Shown here: one piece after another, positions 1-8,528 of the stretch
Layout: the number at the start of each line of letters is the position of its first letter
Numbering within the stretch: position 1 is the first letter of the stretch
Assembly (NCBI GenBank): GCA_035479875.1
Contig: DATIIH010000001.1
Span: 186,001 to 250,000, forward strand
Length of the DNA: 64,000 nt
Direction: 5' to 3'
Source of the DNA: PMNU01 sp035479875
Lineage (GTDB): Bacteria > Patescibacteriota > Saccharimonadia > Saccharimonadales > UBA4665
Position numbers and translations under genes: made by a program
Notes under the pieces: model-generated
What the model was told of the DNA's origin: nothing
Databases searched by the model: none
The model's input: only the letters and a program-made list of their open reading frames with translations

Positions 1-207
1 CATGGCGAGCGTCCAGCTGGTGAGCAGCACGCTGATCACCGTGGCCACCATCGGGCCGGCCATTCCCTTCTTCATTTTGGCGTCGTTTAAACCGGCAAGC
101 TCCATCCAGGTGTTGCCAAACACCCCGCGCGAGTACCACACAAACCCAATAACCATGGCTGCTACCGCCGCCAAAATGACGCCGAGCCAGTTAACTTCTA
201 CACTCAT
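1..207 (-). CDS. DUF1761-family membrane protein (3' end outside window)
   Basis: The reverse strand from the ATG at 205-207 gives 69 residues starting MSVEVNWLGVILAAVAAMVI. The VNWLGV opening, a first membrane helix, the W-Y-S-R-G-V-F-G-N stretch and a second helix near the cut match the N-terminus of DUF1761 proteins, small integral membrane proteins of unknown function. A GGGAGGG ribosome-binding site lies just upstream. The gene runs off the left edge of the window. It is 73 nt downstream of, and on the same strand as, the KwaB-like gene, so co-transcription is possible. Confidence 0.75.
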   Translation of the reverse strand, partial: MSVEVNWLGVILAAVAAMVIGFVWYSRGVFGNTWMELAGLNDAKMKKGMAGPMVATVISVLLTSWTLAM

Positions 208-280
208 AGTTGTTGCCCTCCCGAGCATTAATATGCCTACAGTATGCGCTTAAATCCGCCGGGTCGTCTAGAGAGATATC

Positions 281-1360
281 TTAGGCGCCCTTGGCGAGCA
301 GCATATCGCCGCCCATATCGGTGTCGGCGGGTTTGAGCAGCCGCTTTTTGATGATCTCGTAGCGCTCGCCGGTGAGTTGCGACTCCATGTAGTCGTCGTT
401 AAGCAAGTTCACAAACTTGGTAAGGTCTTTGGCATTCATGATGATAATCGCGCCGTTGTCGTCGAGCATGAGGTCCACGCCAATTTCTTCGGCGTGGTCC
501 ATAATTTGGTCTTGGGTGAGCTGGCCAATTTCAAGATTTTGCAGTTTGTTAATGAGCGCCTTATTGCCGGACACCGCCGATTGCAGGTCGATGCCATCGG
601 CAAAACTAAGCTTGTAGTGCTCTTCTATTTCGCGCACGCGGCGCTCGGCGATGCTATTTTTGCGCGCGTCGTAGCTAAACAGGCGGTCGAGCTTAGCTTG
701 GTTAAACACATATAAATCTTGCTCCAAAATGAGCATGTGGGCTTCTGCTGGAATCTTGAGCGCTGCGGCTTGGAACGGCTTAAAAATCTTGCCGGTGGCC
801 ATCCAAGTGCCGTCACCCTTGAGCATCTGACCACCACTTAGCGCTTTGGCGATATAAAACGGCTCTTTGAGTTTGGGGTGTGTGACGCGCACCAGCGCGC
901 CTTTAATGCGGCGGAGGTCGTGGTCTTCGTCATTAAATAACTCGATTTCTTGCTCGGCACTGCGCACCCAGTACATCACTTCTTTTAGTTTTTCGACACG
1001 CTTCCATGGCACGCGGTGCAAGACACCCTGCTCGGCTTCGCCGTCCTCATAGGTGTGCACCACCATGCCGTGTTCGGCGCCATCAAGCACGTAATCTAAG
1101 GTGTTATCGATGAACAGTGGCTGCAACTGTTTGTCGAGCGCAGGATCGAGCTTGGTGCGGTACACCACGTTGTTCTTGTTAATCCAAAACAGCTCGAGTT
1201 TTAACTCTTCTTTATATTCAAAAAGGTTGTTGGCCCAGGCAAAGACGTCGCTTTCTTGGTACTCAGGATCATTATCTGCCAAAACGTCGCTGGGCGCGTC
1301 TTGTTTGGTAAGCGGGGCTGGTGTGGGTGTTAGAGGAGTTTCTTCTGGCATACCCATCAT
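281..1360 (-). CDS. KwaB-like (DUF4868) protein, orphan Kiwa-type component
   Basis: 359 residues, soluble. The C-terminal ~170 residues have the DUF4868/KwaB-like pattern: a strand reading LILEQDLYVFN, a helical middle, then the characteristic ending LLNDDYMESQLTGERYEI. KwaB is the cytosolic DNA-binding partner of membrane protein KwaA in the Kiwa anti-phage system; it is about the same size. The acidic N-terminal ~60 residues are proline-rich and probably disordered. No recognisable kwaA is adjacent; the only neighbour on the strand is the DUF1761 membrane protein. The start could be 1360 or, within a weak TAGAAT context, 1351. The family assignment is from memory of the C-terminal motif, and function in this organism is inference. 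Confidence 0.6.
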   Translation of the reverse strand: MMGMPEETPLTPTPAPLTKQDAPSDVLADNDPEYQESDVFAWANNLFEYKEELKLELFWINKNNVVYRTKLDPALDKQLQPLFIDNTLDYVLDGAEHGMVVHTYEDGEAEQGVLHRVPWKRVEKLKEVMYWVRSAEQEIELFNDEDHDLRRIKGALVRVTHPKLKEPFYIAKALSGGQMLKGDGTWMATGKIFKPFQAAALKIPAEAHMLILEQDLYVFNQAKLDRLFSYDARKNSIAERRVREIEEHYKLSFADGIDLQSAVSGNKALINKLQNLEIGQLTQDQIMDHAEEIGVDLMLDDNGAIIIMNAKDLTKFVNLLNDDYMESQLTGERYEIIKKRLLKPADTDMGGDMLLAKGA

Positions 1361-1396
1361 TCTAACGTAGCTGTCAGCGAAAAACTGCTGTAAAAA

Positions 1397-2056
1397 TTAT
1401 GAGCCAAGACCAACGTCAAATGCCGCGGTCTGGCTGAGGGCGAGGCCGACGGCTGCGTTTACGGTGTGTTTACGAAAGCATTGGCCGGCTAGGCGAGCAT
1501 ACTCACCTGCAGGATCGCGCGAAAACGGGTCTTGATCGGCACCAACGCGTCCAAGCAAGTCGAGGGCGGTTATCACCCAATCACGCCCATCCCATGCCTC
1601 TCTGCTCTCTGTCGGCGCTGGCGTGGCCGGATACGAACAGACCCGCCGCCCAGCGGCCAAGTCGACGAGGTGGATAGCTTCGGGCTCCACACTATACTGA
1701 TAGCATAGGCCGGTGAGGCAACACGACGCCGTATCTGGCGCTGAGGCGCTCCGCGGGATATCCGCATCCCAGCCAACAAAAGGCGTATGGTAGTGACTGC
1801 TCAGTAGCATACGCTTTACATTAGTCGCTAACACACTGGCCACGAGCATGCCTGCCGCCGGCGCATCTGGGCCTGGCAAGTCTACCATGCCAACGCAGAT
1901 TCCTCCATTGTTGCGGGCAACCACCGGCCCTTCTCTTCTGTCGGTGTCAAAGAGTACTCGCATCTTCGCCGTAATATCCGGAGCTAAAAGCGGCGGCAAC
2001 ACAGCAAACGACTCCGCGGAGGCCGGCCGATGCCCCGGCGTAAACCATTCACTCAT
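1397..2056 (-). CDS. Orphan protein, paralogue of the next upstream gene
   Basis: 219 residues with no family I recognise. It is clearly related to the product of 2053-2691: both have a V/M-R-x-LF-x-T-x-R segment near residue 35, a Y-PAT-PA segment in the middle, a QDPF motif about 45 residues from the end, and an alanine-rich final helix. It has several cysteines (CSYP, CCLTGLCY) and no signal peptide or membrane helix. Its ATG overlaps the stop of the upstream copy (ATGA at 2053-2056), so translation is probably coupled. It reads as a tandem duplicate in a lineage-specific family. Confidence 0.7.
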   Translation of the reverse strand: MSEWFTPGHRPASAESFAVLPPLLAPDITAKMRVLFDTDRREGPVVARNNGGICVGMVDLPGPDAPAAGMLVASVLATNVKRMLLSSHYHTPFVGWDADIPRSASAPDTASCCLTGLCYQYSVEPEAIHLVDLAAGRRVCSYPATPAPTESREAWDGRDWVITALDLLGRVGADQDPFSRDPAGEYARLAGQCFRKHTVNAAVGLALSQTAAFDVGLGS

Positions 2057-2691
2057 CTGGATGCCGCCTGGGATATTAAAGTAATGGCAGCTCTGACTGG
2101 ATCATCTAAAATGTGCCGGCCGAAATGTGTCACTACTGTGCGTGCCAGTCCGGAATAGTCCTGCCCACTAACCGCATCGGGCCTACCAAGACAGAACGGA
2201 TCTTGCCCCACAGGGGTTTGATCGAGTAGATCCAAACGAAGGTCGATGGCACTACGCCCGGGATTGCGCCCGTCACTGCTTGCCGGTCGGGTGGCGGGAT
2301 ATGCTCGCTCATAAGTGTGGTTTGGCCTAATCAATATTCCCTCTCGTCTCACCAAATAGCGTGCGCAGCGCCGCAAGCAGCCGGATACCGCCATGGTGTC
2401 GCGCGGTTGGACATGGACGCCGAGACGCAGTGCACCATCTTCAGCCGCAACGCTTGCCGTCCAGAGTGTTACCGGAGCACCCGTCTCGGGCGGTACGTCT
2501 ATACGCGCCACCGCCAGCCCGTCAGTAAGTGAGTCGTAAACTGCTACGGGCGACCCCTCCCTGGCAGTAGCAAACAACGCCCTGACTCGGGACTGCAGGT
2601 CATAGGGTAGGCTCAACGCAATGGTGTCGATTGGCTCTACAAAGCCAGGGTCCCCACCCCCTGCTTCATGTAGCTCTTCGGGTCCAGCCAT
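2053..2691 (-). CDS. Orphan protein, first copy of a tandem pair
   Basis: 212 residues from the ATG at 2689-2691 (MAGPEELHEAGG). Longer readings of this frame run back through rnhA and are out of frame with it, so they are rejected. The chosen start follows the rnhA stop (TAG, 2694-2696) by two bases, which suggests a co-translated rnhA - orphan - orphan operon. It shares LF-x-T-x-R, AYPAT and QDPF segments with the downstream copy. No known domain, no signal peptide and no catalytic motif was recognised. Confidence 0.7.
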   Translation of the reverse strand: MAGPEELHEAGGGDPGFVEPIDTIALSLPYDLQSRVRALFATAREGSPVAVYDSLTDGLAVARIDVPPETGAPVTLWTASVAAEDGALRLGVHVQPRDTMAVSGCLRRCARYLVRREGILIRPNHTYERAYPATRPASSDGRNPGRSAIDLRLDLLDQTPVGQDPFCLGRPDAVSGQDYSGLARTVVTHFGRHILDDPVRAAITLISQAASR

Positions 2692-2693
2692 AG

Positions 2694-3119
2694 CTATACT
2701 CGTTTGCCGCGGCGGGCTTCGTTGGCCCAATGGTCGGCCAGTTCGTTGCCTTCGTGGCCAACGTGGCCGCGCACCCATATTAACGTTGCTTGTGAGCTGC
2801 GGTATAGCGGGCACACCTCGCGCACGATATCGAGATTCTTGATTGCCCCGCCCTTTTTAATCCAGCCGTTTTTCTCCCAGGCTAGCGACCATTTGGTGAT
2901 GACGTTGATCCAAAATTCGCTGTCGGTATAAATCTCGCATGGTTGCCCTGCCGCGTGTTTAAGCGCCGCCATGATGGCGTAGCCTTCCATGCGGATATTG
3001 GTGGTTTGACCGCCAGCCGGCTCGCTGCCGAGCGCTACGGGCTTGCCATCCAAAATCACTGCAAAACCGCCTGGGCCGGGATTAGGACTGGCGCTGCCAT
3101 CGGTGTAATACATTGTCAT
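2694..3119 (-). CDS. rnhA: Ribonuclease HI
   Basis: 141 residues; removes RNA from RNA-DNA hybrids (R-loops, primers). The DEDD catalytic set is visible: Asp in MYYTDGSASPNPGPGG, Glu in IRMEGYAIMAAL, Asp in IYTDSEFW and Asp in NELADHWANE. Length is normal for a stand-alone bacterial enzyme without the hybrid-binding domain. There are two candidate starts, 3119 and 3113; an AGGGGA site is 6 nt before the second (MYYTDG), which therefore looks better. The upstream base pattern TAGAAT at 3126-3131 could be a -10 box. It heads the run of two orphan genes. Confidence 0.93.
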   Translation of the reverse strand: MTMYYTDGSASPNPGPGGFAVILDGKPVALGSEPAGGQTTNIRMEGYAIMAALKHAAGQPCEIYTDSEFWINVITKWSLAWEKNGWIKKGGAIKNLDIVREVCPLYRSSQATLIWVRGHVGHEGNELADHWANEARRGKRV

Positions 3120-3180
3120 TCCCCTATTCTACACTATGCGGCCAAGTGCGTGCGTAGCGTTGCACTTGATCGTCTTTTGA

Positions 3181-3209
3181 TTGCGTTTTAAGAGGTAGAA
3201 CGCTATAAT
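3181..3209 (+). promoter_or_regulatory. Promoter giving a near-leaderless mRNA for the 3220 gene
   Basis: TTGCGT (3181-3186), 17-nt spacer, TATAAT (3204-3209). The ATG begins at 3220, only 10 nt after the -10 box, so the transcript would begin within a few bases of the start codon. No Shine-Dalgarno sequence fits in that gap. The -35 is embedded in a TTTTGATTGC string that is repeated ahead of the 3853 gene. Confidence 0.7.
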
Positions 3210-3219
3210 CGCAGGCGCT

Positions 3220-3792
3220 ATGATGGCTTATGAGTTTACAGAAGATGAAACGCTCGACGCACGTCGGTCGTTAGAGCTGATTGGCCTTGTTGGACAAGCG
3301 GCAGTACACGGACCGCGCGGCGTTTTATTACCTGTTGTTGACGGCGTGTATGAGCGTGGCTTTGACACGGACTCGGGCCGCATGTACCTACAGTATGACG
3401 CCGCCGCAGTCGAAGCAGAGACTCCTCCAACCACGCAACTTGCGGAAGTTGTCGGTAAGCTGCCCAAGAGGTACGCAATACCCCAACGCTACGCTGCGCT
3501 GCGCGTCACATATGCCGGACTTATCACCATCTTCGATCAAAGTGATACGCTAGAGCCTTGCCGCGGCGTGCCATCTGGGCCACACGACCGCTACCAGTTG
3601 ACAGTCGTACATGACGAGGACTCGGCACTCAATGGCCTAGCAGTAGTTATCGACCGCTGGGGCGAGGTGCATAGAGACCATAATCTTGGTTCGTCGCGAT
3701 TTGAAGACTACCTGCCTCCCGGCATTTTGAACGAACAAGACGCCACAGAGTTAATGAACTGTATAAGTTATGCAGCAGGCATCGAACACTGA
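3220..3792 (+). CDS. Orphan protein, first copy of a + strand tandem pair
   Basis: 190 residues of unknown function, no membrane segment. The ATG at 3220 (or 3223) is set by the TATAAT box 10 nt upstream. The C-terminal half carries a motif shared with the next gene: RYQLTVV, an RWGEV segment, then a PPGILNEQDA stretch. A middle IPQRYAALRV segment also matches LPPHYARLHV in the second copy. The pair sits between two minus-strand blocks, with its own promoter for each gene. It looks like a lineage-specific duplicated family. Confidence 0.72.
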   Translation: MMAYEFTEDETLDARRSLELIGLVGQAAVHGPRGVLLPVVDGVYERGFDTDSGRMYLQYDAAAVEAETPPTTQLAEVVGKLPKRYAIPQRYAALRVTYAGLITIFDQSDTLEPCRGVPSGPHDRYQLTVVHDEDSALNGLAVVIDRWGEVHRDHNLGSSRFEDYLPPGILNEQDATELMNCISYAAGIEH

Positions 3793-3813
3793 CGACATTT
3801 GTACGGATTTTGA

Positions 3814-3843
3814 TTGCAACGTAGGGGGCATAGGCGATATAAT
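3814..3843 (+). promoter_or_regulatory. Promoter giving a near-leaderless mRNA for the 3853 gene
   Basis: TTGCAA (3814-3819), 18-nt spacer, TATAAT (3838-3843), then 9 nt to the ATG at 3853. The upstream TTTTGATTGC string is the same as in the promoter at 3181, so the promoter was duplicated with the gene. Confidence 0.7.
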
Positions 3844-3852
3844 CCCGAACGC

Positions 3853-4404
3853 ATGACTGATATTCACGAGTTTACCGCAGCCGACAGGGCCGCTGGCGAG
3901 GTTACGCGTGTGCTACTGGGCACCGTCGCGGTAATCACGCGAGACGGCCCATTTGATCCAAATCTACCGACAAGTCCAGACGTGTACCGGCGCAGCATAC
4001 CTGTTGGTACGGGCAGGTTTGAGTTGGCATATGCTCGTTTAATCTGCGCTCGGGCGGCGAGCGTTGTTGCGCTTAACGAACTCGTGGGGGCGTCACCTAA
4101 TTGGTGCAGGCTCCCCCCGCACTATGCCCGGCTGCACGTCAGAGATGCCGGCCGAGTGAACGAATACCTTGACGGTTCTCATCTGACCACGCTTCATCAG
4201 CGCTACCAATTAGCTCTCGTCGACGACCCCGGCTCGCCGATGCACGATCTAGCAATTGCCGTCCACCGCTGGGGCGAAGTGTGCAACAATGAATACAGTG
4301 GGCAGCCAGAATTTGTGGATATTGCACAACCTGGGATTCTCGACCAAGAGGCGGCCCTGGCACTAGGCGATAGGATACTCGGCGCACTCGTGCCACACCC
4401 CTAA
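3853..4404 (+). CDS. Orphan protein, second copy of the tandem pair
   Basis: 183 residues from ATG 3853 (MTDIHEFTAADRAAGEV). The in-frame upstream ATG at 3814 lies in the -35 box, so it is rejected. It is homologous to the 3220 product over RYQLALV, HRWGEV and QPGILDQEAA, with weaker similarity in the first half. No recognised domain or transmembrane segment. It ends 3 nt before the stop of the convergent flavodoxin-like gene. Confidence 0.72.
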   Translation: MTDIHEFTAADRAAGEVTRVLLGTVAVITRDGPFDPNLPTSPDVYRRSIPVGTGRFELAYARLICARAASVVALNELVGASPNWCRLPPHYARLHVRDAGRVNEYLDGSHLTTLHQRYQLALVDDPGSPMHDLAIAVHRWGEVCNNEYSGQPEFVDIAQPGILDQEAALALGDRILGALVPHP

Positions 4405-4407
4405 GTA

Positions 4408-5142
4408 CTAACGATATTCTGGATTTTGGAAGTCAAACCGCGCGCCCGCGTCCCATTTGCTGCGCTGGTTGCCGTAGGCGGGAATACCTCCCCCGTCTTT
4501 AAGCATTTTGGCCAGGTGCATGAGGTTCCATGTCATAAAGGTGGTGTTACGGTTGGTGAAGTCGTTGTCTAAGCCAACCTTGCCGCCCTTGCCATCGTCG
4601 TCGCCGTAGCTGGGGCCGGGGCCCGCCTCGCCAATCCAGCCGGCGTCGGCTTGTGGCGGAATAACGCAGCCAAGATGCTGCAAGCTGTACAGTACATTCA
4701 TTGCGCAGTGCTTGATGCCGTCTTCGTTGCCGGTAATTAAACAACCGCCGACTTTGCCGTAGTAAGCATACTGCCCTGCTTCGTTCAGCAAACTGCTGCA
4801 GGCGTAGAGGCGCTCGATAATCTTCTTGGTTTCGGAGCTGTTGTCGCCCAGCCAAATCGGGCCGGCCAACACCAAAATGTCGGCCTCCTGCACTTTTTTG
4901 TATATCTCGGGCCATTCGTCGTTTGGCCAGCCGTGTTCGCTCATGTCTGGCCACACGCCTGTGGCAATGTTCGGATGATCCACCGACCGGATAACTTCTG
5001 TTTTAACACCGTGTTTGTCCATGATGTCGGTGCTGATCTTAATCAGCAAGTCGGTGTGGCTCGGCGCCGGCCCTTTGGTGAGCGTGCCGTTAAAAAATAA
5101 TGCTTTTAAGCCTGTAAAATTCCAGGTCTTTTGATCGTCCAT
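4408..5142 (-). CDS. Flavodoxin-like NAD(P)H-dependent oxidoreductase
   Basis: 244 residues. The N-terminal KALFFNGTLTKGPAPSHTD loop is the FMN phosphate-binding site of the NADPH-dependent FMN reductase/flavodoxin-like fold, and ADILVLAGPIWLGDNSSETK is the second flavin-contacting segment. The family reduces quinones, flavins or other small acceptors; the substrate here cannot be told. The C-terminal ~60 residues (TFMTWNLMHLAKML) are typical of the larger members. A GAGGAGGG ribosome-binding site is well placed before the ATG. It is monocistronic by position. Confidence 0.82.
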   Translation of the reverse strand: MDDQKTWNFTGLKALFFNGTLTKGPAPSHTDLLIKISTDIMDKHGVKTEVIRSVDHPNIATGVWPDMSEHGWPNDEWPEIYKKVQEADILVLAGPIWLGDNSSETKKIIERLYACSSLLNEAGQYAYYGKVGGCLITGNEDGIKHCAMNVLYSLQHLGCVIPPQADAGWIGEAGPGPSYGDDDGKGGKVGLDNDFTNRNTTFMTWNLMHLAKMLKDGGGIPAYGNQRSKWDAGARFDFQNPEYR

Positions 5143-5164
5143 ATACCCTCCTCTGCTCTAGTTA

Positions 5165-6517
5165 TTATAAGCGCAATTCTTGAAATGCCATTTGCAGGAT
5201 GATAAGCATGGCATTGTAGCGGTGGTCGGCTTGCTGGACGTATGAGTACAGATACACGACGTTGTCGACGACTTCGATGTTTACCTTGATGTCCATGTCG
5301 TAGAGCTTGGCCATGAATGCCGGGTTGAGTAGCTCAAAGCTCGTTACCTTGTCCATGTCGGTGGCGTAGACGTTGTAGCGCTTGTTAAAGTCCGGCCATT
5401 CGAGCGTGACTTTGCGGTAGCCGCGCGGCTTGAAATTAAACAGTTGGAAGCGCGGACGACGCTTTACAATAATGCCGCCGTAGCTCTTAGGCAATGCAAT
5501 CTGCCCGATTAGATAGTTGGCGCGTTGTTGCTGGGATTTAAACGGGATGTAGGTGTAGAGCTGCACGATGTGCCCATTCCACTCCCCGATCACATGATTG
5601 TTGACGTCGGAGCGCGTAAAGCTAGCGTGCCCAAAGAGCTGTCCACGCTTTGGCAGCAGCAGCCGGCCCCAGTCCAGGCTGTAGTACATACCGTTGTTGC
5701 GAGCGAAGGCGTCGAGCGACTGAAGCTTTTGGGTGGCGTCTTCGGTTGATTCGCGGATGCCGAGCAGCTTCCAGGTGTTTTCATCACGCATAAACCACCA
5801 CAGCTCCTCAAATACGCCGTTATCGGTGGATAGCACTTTGTTGGTTGTGGTGTCGATGAGCTGGTCGCGCGCCCGCCCTTGGACGTATGCGCTAAACGAA
5901 TCTTGGCTGTTGTTGGTCGCGTCAATAACGTCGACGACGAAGCTTTTGAGGAGTTTGGGATCGCCCACAACGTTGCGGCGGCCCATTTGCTGCAGCGCGA
6001 TCATCATCAAACGAGCGTGGTCGTAGTAGCCGGGCATCAGATACGTTTGCATGCGCGGCAGGTTAAAATTGCTCCAGTCTTGCTGGTAGTCTTGATATAC
6101 GGTGGCGATGCGTGCCTGCAGCTCATGGGTCTGCCACATTGGGTCGGCTTCGGCAGCTACTTTGAGTTGGTGCTGCGAGCCCTTCATACGCTTTTGTAAG
6201 CGGCCAAGCCAGTTGTGGGTACCGCTGTATACGCCGATGACCGCGCCTGCCCCAACCAAAAAGCCAATGCCACCATTGAGGATGACGCACGGGATGGTCA
6301 CGATGAGCCCCACTATGCCGCCGACGATGCCGGCCACCCAAGCATTATCACTGCGCCGGTACAACCACTGGGTAACAAAATGCGTTGGCAGATAGCCGAT
6401 CATCGCGATCGCGCTGCCTATCCCACCTCCCCCGCCGTCACCGCCGCTCGAACCACCGCCGCCGGCGCGAGCAAATATATCAGGTAAGCCAATGGTGATG
6501 TGTGGTAGGTATAACAT
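5165..6517 (-). CDS. Membrane protein with Tim44-like and DUF3137-like domains
   Basis: 450 residues. A short N-terminal stretch is followed by a Gly/Ser run (about residues 18-34), then two or three hydrophobic segments (about residues 35-105). Residues ~125-260 resemble the Tim44-like fold (ELQARIATVYQDYQQDW), a substrate- or lipid-binding domain. The C-terminal ~190 residues resemble DUF3137 (LEWPDFNKRYNVYATD, FELLNPAFMAKLYDM). Together this fits the Tim44/DUF3137 membrane proteins seen in Patescibacteria and Firmicutes, function unknown. There is no Shine-Dalgarno site in the 17-nt gap after glyS, so translation may be coupled to glyS. Confidence 0.7.
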   Translation of the reverse strand: MLYLPHITIGLPDIFARAGGGGSSGGDGGGGGIGSAIAMIGYLPTHFVTQWLYRRSDNAWVAGIVGGIVGLIVTIPCVILNGGIGFLVGAGAVIGVYSGTHNWLGRLQKRMKGSQHQLKVAAEADPMWQTHELQARIATVYQDYQQDWSNFNLPRMQTYLMPGYYDHARLMMIALQQMGRRNVVGDPKLLKSFVVDVIDATNNSQDSFSAYVQGRARDQLIDTTTNKVLSTDNGVFEELWWFMRDENTWKLLGIRESTEDATQKLQSLDAFARNNGMYYSLDWGRLLLPKRGQLFGHASFTRSDVNNHVIGEWNGHIVQLYTYIPFKSQQQRANYLIGQIALPKSYGGIIVKRRPRFQLFNFKPRGYRKVTLEWPDFNKRYNVYATDMDKVTSFELLNPAFMAKLYDMDIKVNIEVVDNVVYLYSYVQQADHRYNAMLIILQMAFQELRL

Positions 6518-6534
6518 ACAATTTTAATTGTGGG

Positions 6535-7869
6535 CTACACTGCGCCCTGCAGTGCGTCTATGGCAACGCGCTTTTGCTCGGCAGTGTCGCGGTTACGGAC
6601 AGTGACAGTATTGTCTTCAAGCGTCTGGAAGTCGATAGTAATGCACGATGGCGTACCAATTTCGTCTTGGCGGCGGTAACGTTTGCCGATGTTACCGTTG
6701 TCGTCCCACATCACATTGCCGAACTCTTTTTTCATGATGGCGTAGACTTCGGCGGCTCGGTTTACGAGCTCGGGCTTGTTCTTGAGCAGCGGCGAAACGG
6801 CCACGCGGTACGGTGCTAAACTAGGCTTGAGTTTGAGGACAATGCGCTTTTCGCCGTTGATTTCGTCAACGGTGTACGCGTTAACAAGCACGGCCATGAG
6901 CATGCGGCCAACGCCAACTGACGATTCCACCACAAATGGGATGAACCGCTCACGCGTCTCGTCGTCAAAATACGTAAGGTCCTTACCGCTGACGCGGGCA
7001 TGGTTGGAGAGGTCGTAATCGGTGCGGTTGTGCGTGCCCCACAGCTCTTTAAAACCCTGCGGGAACTTAAAGTAAATGTCATGTGCGGCGCTAGCATAGT
7101 GAGCGCGCTCTTTTTCGTCGTGTTCGTGCCATTGCAGATTCTCTTCGGCGATGCCCAGACGGTTAACCAGGAATCTCCATGCAAAATCGCGCCAATTTTG
7201 GTACACCTCTTCTTGGGTGCTGGCCTTAATAAAGTACTGCATTTCCATTTGCTCGAGTTCGCGGACGCGAAAGATAAAATCGCGCGGGGATATTTCGTTG
7301 CGGAAGGCCTTGCCGATTTGGGCAATACCAAACGGCAATTTAGCGCGCATGGTTTCGCGCACGTTTTCGTAGTTGGTAAAAATCGCGCCAGCGGTTTCGG
7401 GGCGCAAATACGCAATAGCCGAGCTGTCTTGCACGGGACCGATCCAGGTTTGCATCATCATGTTAAAGACGCGTGGCTCGCTGAGCGGGTTGCCGTCGGG
7501 AGATTTCTTGTCTTTCAAAAGCTCTTTGAGCTCATTCAAATCGGTGGAGTCAGTGCCGGCCAGGTGGTCGGCGCGGTAGCGCTTCCCATTAACAGTATCT
7601 TCTACCATCGGGTCGGTAAAGCCAGCCACGTGGCCGCTTGCTTCCCATAACCTGGGATTTTGGATGATCGCGCCGTCCACGCCGAACACGTTGTCGTGTT
7701 CGCGCACCATCGCCTTCCACCACTCTTGCTTCAAATTGTTAACGAGTTCGACGCCGAGCGGGCCGTAATCGTAAAAGCCCGCCAGGCCACCGTAAATTTC
7801 GCTGGCTTGGAATACAAAGCCGCGCCGTTTACACAAGCTGGTAATGTCGTCTAAGGTGATATCGCTCAT
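6535..7869 (-). CDS. glyS: Glycyl-tRNA synthetase, homodimeric type
   Basis: 444 residues, class II synthetase of the alpha2 type. The N-terminal CKRRGFVFQASEIYGG and YDYGPLGVELVNNL segments are diagnostic, motif 2 is in the IGKAFRNEISPRDFIFRVRE region (FRNEISPR), and the anticodon-binding domain follows at the C-terminus (APYRVAVSPL). Length is normal for a short bacterial alpha2 enzyme. Its ATG overlaps the stop of the upstream SDR gene (7866-7869), which indicates a coupled operon SDR - glyS - Tim44-like. Confidence 0.95.
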   Translation of the reverse strand: MSDITLDDITSLCKRRGFVFQASEIYGGLAGFYDYGPLGVELVNNLKQEWWKAMVREHDNVFGVDGAIIQNPRLWEASGHVAGFTDPMVEDTVNGKRYRADHLAGTDSTDLNELKELLKDKKSPDGNPLSEPRVFNMMMQTWIGPVQDSSAIAYLRPETAGAIFTNYENVRETMRAKLPFGIAQIGKAFRNEISPRDFIFRVRELEQMEMQYFIKASTQEEVYQNWRDFAWRFLVNRLGIAEENLQWHEHDEKERAHYASAAHDIYFKFPQGFKELWGTHNRTDYDLSNHARVSGKDLTYFDDETRERFIPFVVESSVGVGRMLMAVLVNAYTVDEINGEKRIVLKLKPSLAPYRVAVSPLLKNKPELVNRAAEVYAIMKKEFGNVMWDDNGNIGKRYRRQDEIGTPSCITIDFQTLEDNTVTVRNRDTAEQKRVAIDALQGAV

Positions 7870-8528
7870 CGTGTTTCTACCTCTTCTACTCGCGCGGGGT
7901 CGCGCAAGATACGGATATATTTGTACTTAAAGTTGGATTGGTTAGTAGCCAGGATTTGCTCGGCGGCCCACACCGGGTCGATGTAGCTGCTTACGTCTTT
8001 GTGGGGCTGATCGCGCCAAAACGCGGTTTGCATACCTTGCGGCGCTACGTGCAGCGCCTTGCCCACGCGGCCGTCTTCGGCCATTGAGCTGGTAAAGTGC
8101 CCTGCTCCGGCCTTAACAAAATTGTATACCGGTTCGAGCTGGCGCGCGACATATTGCGAGCTAGACGTGATGGTGATGAGCTGCGGCAAATCGGCCTGTT
8201 TATTAAGCAAGGCCCGCAGGCCAAAAATCAAACCGCGGCCGCCAACGCTAATCATGGTTTCGATTTGGTCGATGCTGAGGTCGGTAACGCGGCCTTCTTG
8301 GTAAAAACCGGCGGCGTACACGAACAGGTCGATATGCGACAAATCGGCCATCAGGCCTTCGAGCGTCGTGGGCAAATCGGGCTGAGCAAGCTCCAACGCC
8401 TCAAACTTGAGCCCATCCACACCCGGGTCTTTGCGTCCGGTAATAGTGACGGTTGTACCACTCGCCAATAACTGCTTGGCGAGTTCGAGCCCCAAGCCAG
8501 AACTACCACCTATAATTAAAGCGTTCAT
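7866..8528 (-). CDS. Short-chain dehydrogenase/reductase
   Basis: 220 residues. The Rossmann dinucleotide motif is GGSSGLGLELAKQL (residues ~7-20), followed by TGRKD, the NAD-binding VYAAG segment (in place of NNAG), the catalytic Ser in ITSSSQYV and a downstream YNFVKAG with the Tyr/Lys pair. The enzyme is a small NAD(P)H-dependent oxidoreductase of unknown substrate. The ATG is read from TTAATTATAGG context without a strong ribosome site. It overlaps glyS by 4 nt. Confidence 0.85.
   Translation of the reverse strand: MNALIIGGSSGLGLELAKQLLASGTTVTITGRKDPGVDGLKFEALELAQPDLPTTLEGLMADLSHIDLFVYAAGFYQEGRVTDLSIDQIETMISVGGRGLIFGLRALLNKQADLPQLITITSSSQYVARQLEPVYNFVKAGAGHFTSSMAEDGRVGKALHVAPQGMQTAFWRDQPHKDVSSYIDPVWAAEQILATNQSNFKYKYIRILRDPARVEEVETR

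Noticed and set aside
2..253. Plus-strand open frame of 83 codons at the left edge
   Set aside because: It is the antisense of the DUF1761 gene, which has a clear start, ribosome site and family signature on the minus strand.
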